A DNA stretch of 37,911 nt from Chara braunii (taxonomy: Eukaryota; Streptophyta; Charophyceae; Charales; Characeae). The notes beneath the pieces are model-generated. The model was given only the letters and a program-made list of their open reading frames with translations, had not been told where the DNA came from and did no database searches. The stretch lies in the NCBI GenBank assembly GCA_003427395.1, contig BFEA01000290.1, positions 1,840,235 to 1,878,145 on the forward strand. The letters are read 5' to 3'. Below are positions 20,410-29,541 of this stretch, piece after piece (position 1 is the first letter of the stretch; the number at the start of each line of letters is the position of its first letter). The translations under genes and the position numbers were made by a program.

Positions 20410-21117
20410 ATAGGTCCTTATGGCCCTGGCTCCATTTCCATTCTGGGGAGCATCAGTCCGGTTCCTTTTCCACCGGCAAGTCAGGAAAAATAATTACATC
20501 ATAGAACACCCTCACGCTTCCTTCCGTCTGGCCGAAGGAACCCTGATCAGCATTGATTACTCCAACGTCGTGGAGGATTGACTGTCAGCTTGCCTTGCTT
20601 CCATCTTTCCTCTCAGGACTACTAAAGGAGCCTGTCAGATACAACATGAATAGCAAGAAAGGACTGAGAAGCTGTGGCTGCTGCCAACTCAGTCTAAACC
20701 CTAANCCCCGCTGCTGATCCTCATGAAATTTCTAACATTCTAGACCCTGTTTGTCTTGTTTCTGTCAAAACAAAAACCTCAACCCTGACCCCTAAACCCT
20801 AGGCACGATTGATCTTTTGCATCTGATCCATGAGAGACAACAGGCTGTTGCCTGTTGCGCGTAAGTCTTGGATGCTCTTCTGGGCCGATATTGGAGTACC
20901 TCCTTCCGCATGAAGTCAACCCCTGAGATCTTCTGCGATATGTTTCCTGTGAAACATCGGCTGCAGTCTGTCCCGCGTGTATCTTGGATCCTCTTCTAGG
21001 CCCAAATTGGAGTTGGCTCTTCTTGAACCTGGGTACTCTGCTGAGAGACAGATTTGACCGAATTATGCCACTCTTTCCATCTTAAAACCTGCCCACTTAG
21101 CCATGCCACTTTTTCCC
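20410..21117 (-). other. 3' region of the nested LINE, with a 116-bp imperfect tandem repeat
   Basis: This is non-coding or heavily decayed sequence between the ORF2 stop and the tail. The blocks 20858-20900 and 20974-21016 are related (GCGT--ATCTTGGAT-CTCTTCT-GG core). Two short CCCTAAACCCTA-like stretches (20694-20705, next to an N, and 20789-20801) resemble the plant telomere unit but are too short to count as telomeric repeats. Confidence 0.6.
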
Positions 21118-22213
21118 CTACCAACCAGACCCGTTTGCCAAAGTCACCTGTTCTGACTCTGGATTGTTCTGCACCCACAGTTTGACCTTCCTCCAATGAC
21201 AGTGGATTTCTGCTTCAATCATCTCTTTAGTCGCTGCCCATACTTTCTCCCGCGGGTTCTTCGTGCTGTCCAGAGTTCTGCTGCATCTCTCTTTCCATAT
21301 GGCCCATAACGTGACCTTGCGTATCAATCCGAACCAGACTTTCTCTGGCTTACCAAAATTAGAGGGTAAATTAGTCCAGAGGAGCAGTTGGAGGGGGTGT
21401 TCCGGGAGGGGAGATGAGAAAAGACTGTCCCATAGGGCTGCTGCTCTTGCCCAATAATCTGTGGCTTCTTTACAGTTAATTAGGCAGTGTATCAAATCTT
21501 CCTGGTCCTGGTCTGAGCAGACTGTGCAGACACCCGAGCTGGTTGGATCGTTCTTTTTCGTTCTCACATGTAGCCACTGGTTGACAGGTAGTGCCACGTA
21601 TGTTATGAGCCACTGCATGCTTCTGATTTTTATGGGTCCTATCGTTTTATATTTCTTCCATGGAATTTTTGCTATCTGGTCTGCCTCAGAACCAATTAAC
21701 TTGCACCATCTTCCTTTGATTATTGGGTCTGGGTCCTTTGTTTTTAACAACATTTTATACCCTAGTTTAACTGTATAATCAGATATTGGGATTGGTGGTT
21801 TTGTAGTTCTGTTTCGATCAGAGGGCCAAGCCCATTCTGAGGGATCGAACTCGAGGCCTTGAATTGCTGTCCCTATTTGAAATATCTGTTTTGGCCAGAG
21901 TCCTAATGTTCTTATTTTACGGAGTGTGAATGCATTCAGAACTTCTCTTTCGGGATTGATATTCTGGATGTACGGTTCGTCTGGCTTAGTCTTCAATATC
22001 GGGAAGGATGTGAATACGTCTCTTGGATTTGAGCCAGATATTCGATGGGAGAATTGGTAGGCCCTCTCAGGGGAGGTGTCCTGGATTGGGATTCCCCACT
22101 CACCCGCTTTCCACGTGAATTCCTCCTTTAGCAGCTCAACCCAGCCCCCCGGGATGCTCTGTATAATCTTTTGCAGATTTTCATCCCTGTGGTGGCAGCC
22201 TCTCAGTCGGGCT
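21118..22213 (-). pseudogene. LINE ORF2 C-terminal domain with zinc segment (365 codons, open)
   Basis: The frame is open across the truncated element. It contains IRSMQWLITYVALPVNQWL followed by CTVCSDQDQEDLIHCLINC, the zf-RVT-type C-x2-C-x8-H-x4-C segment found after L1-type reverse transcriptases, then VTLWAIWKERCSRTLDS. The same layout appears in LINE-1 of this window (ITSLQWQLEHRCLPTNDWL), but with modest identity, so the two come from different subfamilies. Lacking RT and endonuclease, it cannot move. Confidence 0.88.
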
Positions 22214-22229
22214 GCAAGTCTGTACAACT
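22214..22229. repeat. 16-bp target-site duplication, high-coordinate side of the nested LINE
   Basis: This is an exact copy of 20370-20385, marking the 5' (truncated) junction of the minus-strand LINE. Confidence 0.95.
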
Positions 22230-23219
22230 AAGTGATCAAAAATAAAACAGTTTACCTGTGGCGATGTATGCTGCATGGCAGTTTATCTATTTAATGTAAC
22301 AGCAAACAGTTACCGGAATCCCCGTCTCCCTGTATCCTTCTTGAGTTATCACTTTGTGTCAACGCCCTGAGCATATGGCTTGTGCAATCCGGCCCACCCC
22401 TGTGCCCCAAGTCTATGCCGAACCTGCCAGCCCCTGCACTTTATTTACCATCGCATGCAACGAGCCTTACACCCGGCTTGATCTGGCTGATCAAGAGGCA
22501 GTTTAAGGACAGCCCCCAAGGTCCTCAGGAATTATTTAACGTCGCAGACAGGACGACAATCACAGCCAGGGTTCAACACCGAGTCCCGCCAGAAATATTT
22601 ATAGACAGTCTGGCGAGTGTCTGTTCAAAGGGCTGGCATGCCCTGCATGACCTCTATTGCGCAGCAGCAGAACCAAGGACTTGCGGCAAAGCATGCGTGT
22701 ACTAGTCCCAGCGGGTTGGCATGGTGACCGTGGCGCGAGTGCTTCGTCCAGGGCCCTTCAGAGGCATCGCCCGTCTCCCACCAGCTTGCTGCCCAGGAAG
22801 AATGTCGACTCTCAAGGCTGAGCACTCGCGACACCTTACATTGAGAGGACTCTCAAGAGAGAACTCACTTCCTCATGGTAAGAAGTAATGAAGAGGGTAG
22901 ATAAGGAAGAGAGCAACATACCTCATAATGCTGCCCCCAACCACAGATTTCTCACTGGCAACCTGATGTGCATTTATGATGACCGGTTTTTGCTTCGGCA
23001 CAACCAACAGCAGAATGCAGTTCCACCTCGGCTTAAATGCCACATCAGTGAGCTCTCATCATCCGACGTACACCCCTAATGTCACAACATAGCTTCCTGG
23101 CACGCCCACACTACCCTGGGCCTCCTATCACTCAACGCCCAAGCCTTATTACTGCCCCACACCTCATGCGAAGCACCAAACAGCTATCGCGAAGAGTCAA
23201 TGAAGCGCAGTTCGAACCA
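22230..23219 (-). other. gypsy 5' leader between the primer site and gag
   Basis: About 1 kb lies between the primer binding site and the LINE insertion; with 20208-20369 it forms the untranslated leader of the gypsy RNA. I see no long open frame or domain. A leader this long is common in large plant gypsy elements, where it may hold packaging signals; none can be pointed to here. Confidence 0.6.
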
Positions 23220-23231
23220 GCTCCGATACCA
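23220..23231 (-). other. Primer binding site, tRNA-iMet type
   Basis: The minus strand reads TGGTATCGGAGC, one mismatch from TGGTATCAGAGC, the sequence complementary to the 3' end of plant initiator tRNA-Met. It starts 3 bp inside the 5' LTR edge. This fixes both the orientation and the LTR boundary. Confidence 0.93.
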
Positions 23232-23234
23232 AAT

Positions 23235-24223
23235 TGCAAGGAAAATGAGCAAAAGCGAGATGACAATATTCAGATTGCACAATCACATTGAAAGCCAGAT
23301 CGTATCCCAGTGTCCAGAAAGTAGCATTGCACCAATAAGACACCAATGGAGAATCGTAGCACTGAAAACCAATGCCAATGAGAGCGTGCTCTCGCCACCA
23401 CCAACATATGTGTCCAGGCCTATCTCCCTACTTGGCGCTCGGCACCCAGCTACTCCCTACACAGCTACAACTAGCTACCAATTGACAATGCAATTGTTGA
23501 CGCCAGCAGCCCACGAAGTACTTGAAGATGTTGCTCATAGCAGATCATCACCAATACCAGGTATGTGCCCTCACATCATCATCATCATCATCATCCTTCT
23601 CTTCTCTCCCTCGTCTTACACCCACGTCTTCCCTCTGTACACCCGAAGACCACCCCTGCGCCTCACTGTAGCCCAAGCCCATCCAGCTATGGAGGCTGGG
23701 CTATGGTGCTGCCCTCAGCAACGCCCTGCTCCCTGCACGACCGCACAAGCTAGCACCTTGCCTTTCAGCGCCAGCAGCAGCCCACAAACGTCCGCTCCAG
23801 CAGCACTGCCGCCAGCATGCAAGTGCTGAATGCCTCGCCAGGCAGCGAGCTCTTTCCTATATGGAAAGAGCCTGCCTCTCTCGGCGGCCTGGCTGGCCTG
23901 GGCCTCTGCCCAGAAGCTTCCGGTAGGACGCAGGAGGCTGTGCCTCCGCCGCTGCTGCTGGGCCTCAGTTCGGTTGGGCCTCCCAACTGCCTGTGTATGA
24001 GGCTGCGATTCTCGCCCAGGGCCTGCATTTTTGGAAAGCCCTGGAAGGCCGTGGAATGTCTCACTGCTTGGCCTGTGTTTCCCTCAACCAACTGGCGCGA
24101 CGAGACTGCCTGGACCCCAAATACGAAATTGACAGCTTAGGGCCTCTCATGATTTGTTAGGCCCGCCTTCACTTAGGGCGGGCACATCTGCAGCAGGTGC
24201 CCCTTAGGCCTGCCGAGGACCCA
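23235..24223 (-). repeat. gypsy 5' LTR (989 bp)
   Basis: This is the direct-repeat partner of 13376-14521, with the same TGCAAGG start and GGACCCA end on the + strand. It lacks the 144-bp duplication of the other LTR. It includes the same (CAT)n run (23575-23596) and a self-complementary CTTTCCTATATGGAAAG. Promoter elements for the element's RNA should lie here, but I cannot place a TATA box with confidence. Confidence 0.92.
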
Positions 24224-24227
24224 GATC

Positions 24228-24578
24228 ATTGCAGCTGCATCAGACCAGAAAAATAGCTTATGTACATTCATAATCTGGGTGTATTGTGGTGGGGGAAAGA
24301 TGGTAGTAATGCATGGCCCTGCTTTTTTTTTTTTTTTTTTTTTGAGCCCCGGTTGTTATAGAGGCCAGATTCCAGACATCGCTGCTCGCAGTCATCAGTC
24401 AGCCATTGATTATCCTGACAATTGTTTTGTGAGACCGCCTCCCTACCCATCCTCTCATCAATTCTTATAGCACACCCCTCTTCCCACAGTCCTACCTCAG
24501 TGTTAATCACTCAGGATTATCACCTCACCATCTCAGCGGGTGACTTGGACCAGACAGCAGTTATAGGCACCAGGGCTA
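24228..24578. other. Spacer between the gypsy LTR and the next element
   Basis: No gene is seen. A T-run at about 24325-24343 could be the tail of a decayed minus-strand retroinsert. Confidence 0.5.
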
Positions 24579-24874
24579 CCGTCTTCCCCCGAACATAACG
24601 CATATGCGTTGTATTCGAGTTTAAAAAAAAAAACGGTTTTTTCTTCAAATACAACGGCACTTCGAATATAACACATAATGTCACATATGCATTCTATTCG
24701 AATAATACGGATATGCGTTATATTTGAATTTCACGAAGAGAAAATTGTTGTATTCGAATATAACTTCCCCCCCCACCGAAGGTCAACACCTGCTCCGTTC
24801 TTGCCCTGGTGAACGGGACAGGCCCGTGCAGGCCTGTAATCACAGATGTGTTGTGTTTTGGCCTTGGGCATAGC

Positions 24875-24962
<88 letters not shown>

Positions 24963-25406
24963 CTGAAGGCGCTTCTGACAGCCAAGAATGTGGCGCAGCC
25001 AAGAAAGTGGAAAAATAAGAAAGCCATTCACCAAGGCCTTTCTGCACTACCATGGTCACCGAGACAAAAAAGAAAGGGGTTGTATTTGTCCACGTTCTCG
25101 CGGAAGATTCATTCTCATTTTGCACACTTGCTGAGGAGTGGAGCAAGGGCCCAAGTAGGGAAAGGAATGAAACTCAACCCCGAACATGGAAAGGTACGTT
25201 GCTACTTTACTTTTACCTTTTTGCCAAGGCTCTGAGGCCCCCAGCCGTGGTCCAGAACTGAGCCTACCCAGCCTGGACCCGACTCCCTTGTGCAGGTAAA
25301 GTTGGTCTCGTTTGAACATAACGCATATGTGTTGTGAACGAATACAACGCACAGTATGCGTTGTATTCGTTTACAATGCATACGTGTTATGTTCGGGGGA
25401 AGACGG
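24579..25406. mobile_element. Palindrome-rich non-autonomous DNA element (828 bp)
   Basis: The termini are CCGTCTTCCCCCGAACATAA (24579-24598) and its near-exact complement ending GGGGGAAGACGG (25406). Inside are repeated AACGCATATGCGTTGTATTCG-like units in both orientations, an 84-bp near-palindrome at 25312-25395, and a (CT)n run (24876-24957). The terminal CCCCCGAA-A-AACG motif is shared with the 118-bp MITE at 3868. There is no transposase. Two nested or merged family members would explain the composite interior. Confidence 0.65.
24876..24957 (+). repeat. (CT)n microsatellite
   Basis: A pure CT dinucleotide run of about 80 bp. The Arg-Glu or Leu-Ser frames it creates are not genes. Confidence 0.98.
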
Positions 25407-25616
25407 AAGCCAGATAACCCCACCCAGCCCCAGTTGAAGCACGATCGGGCGACCCTTGTCGCACGGGTCTTTTTCTCAAGCATTGTTTCTATCAACTCCA
25501 CATACTACTCTAACCCTACCTAGCATATCACTGACTATATCTGATAGCCCCCAAGCCACATCTAGTCTATGACAACCCTAGCAGGGACCGGATACCCCGC
25601 TGACATTATCATTGTG
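25407..25616. other. Spacer, no gene seen
   Basis: Unique-looking sequence without open frames or motifs that I can interpret. Confidence 0.5.
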
Positions 25617-25812
25617 CCCATAGGCTGTGTGTGTGCCACTGTGCCCCATCGGCTGTGTGTATGCCCATTGGCTATGTATGTGGGGCCGTAGGCTGTGTGT
25701 GTGTGTGTGTGCCCATAGACTGTGTGTGTGTGTCCCTAGATCATGTATGTGTGCCCGTAGGCTGTGTGTGTGCCTGTAAGCTATGTATGTGCCCGTAGGC
25801 TATGTATGTGTA
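25617..25812 (+). repeat. GT-rich minisatellite (units of roughly 20-30 bp)
   Basis: Repeats of the form GCCC-TAGGCTGTGTGTGTG with variable GT length recur about eight times. Unit length is irregular because the embedded GT run varies. Confidence 0.85.
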
Positions 25813-25869
25813 AGAGTTGTGCAGTCCTGTATATGATAGGCCTATCTGTGCGAGAAACCCGACAGCTAA

Positions 25870-26410
25870 GTCCCAAGCCAGACTCGAACCCATGCTTATC
25901 ATCATGTAACAGTTTTGCTCAACCATGCGTACTACAATCTCAAATGGCACCAATTTGCGATTTGCCAGACTGGGGAGATCATCAGAACAACCTATGGCCA
26001 ACGTCCTCAGGCAAGCCTACTCATAGTCAAGCCCCGACATACAACAATCCTGGATTAAATCCCTTGGGCGGTGTAGGCAGAGTTTGTAGTCCTTACCATG
26101 CCGCGACCAAGGGACGTGTGTGTACAGCTGTCCGTCGGTCAACACCCACCCGTGCCCATGCACGAGGCTGGCTGCAGGGTTTTGAACCCACAACCTCAAG
26201 CCACGTCGATTTAGGCTCCTTCCCATCTGCTGATTCACTTAGTTAGGTACGTCGAGCCCTCTGTCCCATTCGACCTCAATGGTTCACCGGTTCCACCAAA
26301 TCCTCTCATCCCGAAGTGGGATTCCAACTGTCAGGTTGGACGACAACGCAGATTGCGTTGTTGCCACGTCGTGGCCTGGTTCCCGCTCTTACCCACTGAG
26401 CTAATTGGCT
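25870..26410 (-). repeat. Cluster of tRNA-like SINE heads
   Basis: Three minus-strand pol III promoter-like units lie together. Unit 1 has box A in TAGTACGCATGGTTGAGCA (25916-25934) and box B GGGTTCGAGTC (25881-25891). Unit 2 has box B GGGTTCAAAAC (26179-26189) with an A-box-like TAACTAAGTGAATCAG near 26231-26246. Unit 3 has a very good box A, TAGCTCAGTGGG (26392-26403), and a weaker B-like TTGGAATCCCA (26317-26327). None folds as an intact tRNA. Nested tRNA-derived SINEs fit best; the bodies between them show no coding potential. Confidence 0.5.
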
Positions 26411-26692
26411 GTACATTGTACAATGTATGGCCGTGCTACTTTTGGAATGCAAGATTGTCTGTTGGGTTCTCGTGCCCCTAAGAAACACCTGACCCTAGTG
26501 TTAAGTTTTCTCAGCACCTGACTCTACCGAAAGGAATGCTGGGCCCAGTTCCCAGCACGTGAGGCTCCCCACGAAGAGATTGGAGCTATTGGAAGTAAAA
26601 AAACAAAAAAACTTTCAGCGGCAAATTAGTGCCTCATCAGTTGGTGTCCCCTGTCCATAAGAAGCGCCTGACTGTAGTGGTCAGTTCTTGTA

Positions 26693-26840
26693 GAGCTTCG
26701 GGTGTCCAAACAAACAAACAAACAAACAAACAAACAAAAATTATTTGGCAAAATTGGAATGATAGAGAGAAGATAAAATTCCAGATAAGCATGGACCCTG
26801 CACAAGGATGACACACATAAATCGAGAAATGGTCCAAATA
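26693..26840 (+). pseudogene. U6 snRNA pseudogene with a (CAAA)n expansion and a 12-bp insertion
   Basis: The sequence AAAATTGGAATGATAGAGAG (26750-26769) followed by AAGCATGG-CCCTGCACAAGGATGACACACA (26786-26817) and AATCGAGAAATGGTCCAAAT (26820-26839) is clearly U6, the catalytic-core RNA of the spliceosome. Differences include 12 extra bp (about 26773-26784) before the conserved AGC region and a (CAAA)n run at 26708-26738. That run seems to split the 5' stem-loop remnant (GCTTCGGGTGTCC, near 26695) from the rest. ACAGAGA has become ATAGAGA. This is a degenerate retro-copy. Confidence 0.85.
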
Positions 26841-26899
26841 CTTCCCCCCCCCACCACCACCCAACAAAAAAAAAGAGTTTCTTCTAGTGCTTCATCAGG

Positions 26900-27600
26900 T
26901 GGAGTTTGTGGAGACCACATGAATACCCCATATACCACATGTTACATGCTGAGCCTGCACACGGGCCCAACGGTCTGGGGGCCCCCAGGCCGCACGACAC
27001 ACAGACATGCGCTCGGGAGGCCCACGGCCGACCTGAGGGACGCAGGATTCGATTTGAGGCACCATTCATTTATTTACGTATTTATTTGCTGTCCTATTTT
27101 TGCCTGTTCAGGCGTCGTTTCGGACTTGCAGTTCGTCCGAACAGACTTTCGGTCTGTTCGGACAAAGGCCACGTTTTGGGCCTTCTTCGTTTGCAGTCAG
27201 GCCCTTTCGGGACAGGTTCGTGTTCGTCCAGTAGCGGACACTCCCTGCTGCATCAGCAGGGAGGGCCTGGACGTCCGGTAAGCACCCAGGCAGGCCGTTT
27301 CAGGCCAAGGACCAGAGGAACACCAGCGAGGCCCAGCGCTACTTATAGCTGGGCCAGGCCAGGGCAGACACACAGTTCGAGTAGCTCACTTCTTGGGCGA
27401 CATGCTGCTGGAGAAGCGCGACACGGCGCTGCGCTAGGGAGTAGAGGTGTAGGTAGGGCGAGGGGCGGAGGCCATCCTGCAGTGGCGCACGTACCTGAGC
27501 ACCATAGCCGAGCTCCGCGCCGGCGACCCGCGACACAGTGGCGGCCACCTCCGCAGGTGAGGACAGCGAGGAGGACGACGTCATCTTCTTTTTTTCCATT
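26900..27600. other. GC-rich segment with two strong hairpins, unidentified
   Basis: Two clean hairpins are visible: GTCCGAACAGAC-tttcg-GTCTGTTCGGAC (27137-27165), and CTCCCTGCTG-cat-CAGCAGGGAG near 27240-27262. The composition shifts to GC-rich relative to the neighbours. Open frames (for example GDMLLEKRDTALR near 27399) are short and interrupted, and I do not recognise a family. Confidence 0.4.
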
Positions 27601-27715
27601 TCTTCTCAATGCCAATAGCCTCCAAAGTTCCTTTGCTGTATACCCTTCCCTTTCTTCTCATGACGTCATCTTCTTCTTCCTCGTCCTCCTTCATTCCTCC
27701 TCTTTCTACCTTCTT

Positions 27716-27765
27716 CTTCTTCTTCTTCTTCTTCTTCTTCTTTCAGGGAGAGAGAGAGAGAGAGN

Positions 27766-27834
<69 letters not shown>
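27716..27834 (+). repeat. (TTC)n followed by (GA)n microsatellites
   Basis: A TTC run at about 27714-27741 is followed by GA repeats at about 27746-27834, with an N at 27765. Low-complexity frames across it are not genes. Confidence 0.97.
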
Positions 27835-27836
<2 letters not shown>

Positions 27837-27899
27837 ACAGGCAGAGGTTACATCGGGCTGAAGCCCAGGATCTGATTCGACATTTTTGTAACAGACATT

Positions 27900-29280
27900 G
27901 ATTGGACATTGGGGGGGGAGACTATTTTTGGACTTCGCTATCGCGATCTTGGTCTTCTCCCTCCTCTCCATCTTCCTGTCGCCTCTCCCCCATCTCCTCA
28001 TCCGTGGTATCTCCCCATGTGCGTGCTCAAGGAGGGACCTTTCCTCTATGTATGCGGTCCCTCCTCTCCCTCTCAAATGTGTGGTGTATAATGGGGTGTT
28101 GCGTCAGTACCTGACAGGTCAGGTCACATCTTTGAGTCGTCTGCTGCACTGCATTGTGCTATTTTCGTATGTATCTGAATGTACATTGCTTGTTGATGCT
28201 TTGCTGACGCTGCATTGTCCATTCGCGTCCTTTTCATCACTTTGCGGATCCTTGGCTTCATATACATCGCTCAAACGAGCATGTACTACACTAGCTTGGA
28301 GAGAACGGATGCACTAATGATCAGGGTCCTGCCCCGGAGTGAGGCCTGGACATTTGTAAAAAGAGCAAACTTGATTAACAAAGTCGGGAACTGGGCGCGG
28401 CGTCCCTCACAACGTTCACCACAGCACTCAGGATGAGCAAGGCTCTCCGACCAAGCAGAGCACAGGCCACGACTGTGACACAACTGTAGCTCCTTTTCCT
28501 CATATATGTGTGTATTGAGCAAGATCGGAAACAACGGAAATCCATTGCCAATCAAGTGTTGTCCCATCCCTGGCCTGGATTATTCCCAGTTGGAGAGTCT
28601 CATCTCCTGCAGATGTTCCTTCTGGTCAACGACGAGGGTCCCCGCATGGCCCGCACACTTCCGTTTCCGTCCATTGAACCTACAGCAGTCACAACATGTG
28701 TGAACATACAGGGTGCGCATGTGTGTGTAATACTGCGTATTCATGCCATCGTATCTACAGTCTTTATGCTGTGCTCTTTGTCTTTCTCTCTTTTTCACTT
28801 TCTTTTTGTTCAAACCTTCTGCACCAATGAATATGATTTTGTCACATGGGGGAGTTTGTACTTTGATTACAGGCGTTATCTTATCCAATACAAAACAAGA
28901 TAACAAATTGCTCAAATCATGCACATCGGTTTCGAATGACATATAGGCAACGGAAGGTTTTGTTGTTCACAAACTTTACAAAGTATTGATCACTTTGTCG
29001 AATGGACGATTCTTTTGAAATTTGAATCCATTTGTCGAAACATATCATGTGTTTCTATTAACTTTCTAATCATGACAACGAGGCTGCTGCGCATCATTAC
29101 TTTTGAAAAAGTGATCCCTCACTGTGTATGCACTTGTTGCCTATGGTAAGACTACCCCTTTCTCTCAGTTATCATCATTGGATAACGTCTGTCTTCACAG
29201 CTACTCAGGGCCTTTTCTGATTTCGCTGAAACTATCCTGCAGTGAATTAGTAATTACATTCCACTTTTTTTCTTTTTCTT
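27900..29280. other. Intron sequence, no gene seen
   Basis: About 1.4 kb contains short, motif-free open frames only. No mobile-element protein or RNA gene could be identified. Confidence 0.5.
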
Positions 29281-29282
29281 TT

Positions 29283-29357
<75 letters not shown>

Positions 29358-29500
29358 TTGTTGCGGCAGTACTCGTACGTTTTTTTTTTTTTTTTTTTGT
29401 TTCCCCTTTTTCTTTTGGATGTATTAACTCTNCGTTTCTTTCATTTTTTTATTGTTTCCCCTTTTTCTTTTGGATGTATTAACTCTATTACTTACTCTTG
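29281..29500. repeat. Long T homopolymers and a 34-bp duplication with an N
   Basis: A T-run of about 70 nt (29287-29356) and another of about 19 nt (29380-29398) are followed by a direct repeat (TTGTTTCCCC...GGATGTATTAACTCT at 29397-29431 and 29452-29486). The first copy ends in N (29432), so part of this may be a gap-filling artefact. Confidence 0.85.
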
Positions 29501-29541
29501 CTCTGGCGCAAAAAATGGTCGGTGTTGTCGCGCTGTTGTAG

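Larger units (their letters stand above)
20386..22213 (-). mobile_element. 5'-truncated L1-like LINE nested in the gypsy leader (LINE-2 copy)
   Basis: The insertion is bounded by an exact 16-bp target duplication and ends on the minus strand in an A tail interrupted by one G (seen as T10-C-T12 at 20386-20408), the same tail pattern as LINE-1 in this window. Only the 3' part is present: the ORF2 C-terminus (21118-22213) plus about 700 bp of 3' sequence. It lies between the gypsy gag start and the primer binding site, so it arrived after the gypsy element. It is classic target-primed reverse transcription with 5' truncation. Confidence 0.93.
13376..24223 (-). mobile_element. Ty3/gypsy chromovirus LTR retrotransposon, complete layout but inactive
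   Basis: On the minus strand the order is 5' LTR (23235-24223), primer binding site, leader, gag, aspartic protease, reverse transcriptase, RNase H, integrase, chromodomain, polypurine tract, 3' LTR (13376-14521). This PR-RT-RH-IN order with a C-terminal chromodomain defines chromoviruses of the Ty3/gypsy group. The total is 10.85 kb, of which about 1.84 kb is a nested LINE with its duplicated target. All reading frames carry frameshifts or stops. The flanking 5-mers (GGCTG at 13371-13375, GATCA at 24224-24228) do not match, so either the ends are placed slightly wrong or the target duplication has been lost. Confidence 0.93.
7435..29541 (+). other. 22.1-kb intron of the ARM gene, filled with nested mobile elements
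   Basis: The donor is CAG|GTGAGA (7435) and the acceptor is GCTGTTGTAG|GTGAGC (29541/29542), preceded by a pyrimidine-rich stretch and an ATTAACTC branch-like motif. Both flanking blocks are in phase 0, and an in-frame TAG sits immediately before 29542, so translation of the second block requires splicing. The 7-bp sequence AGGTGAG occurs at both edges (7433-7439 and 29540-29546). Contents are annotated separately; no host exon was recognised inside. Confidence 0.8.

Noticed and set aside
20692-20803. Interstitial telomere
   Set aside because: Only two 12-bp CCCTAAACCCTA-like stretches are present, one beside an N; too short to call.
26906-27901. 331-codon open frame
   Set aside because: It runs through homopolymer, TTC and GA repeats and ends in Arg-Glu dipeptides; no domain and an N inside. 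It is chance openness in GC-rich plus simple-repeat DNA.
28206-28380. Possible small RNA gene
   Set aside because: I compared it by eye with 5S rRNA, 7SL and U1-U6 RNAs and found no convincing match.
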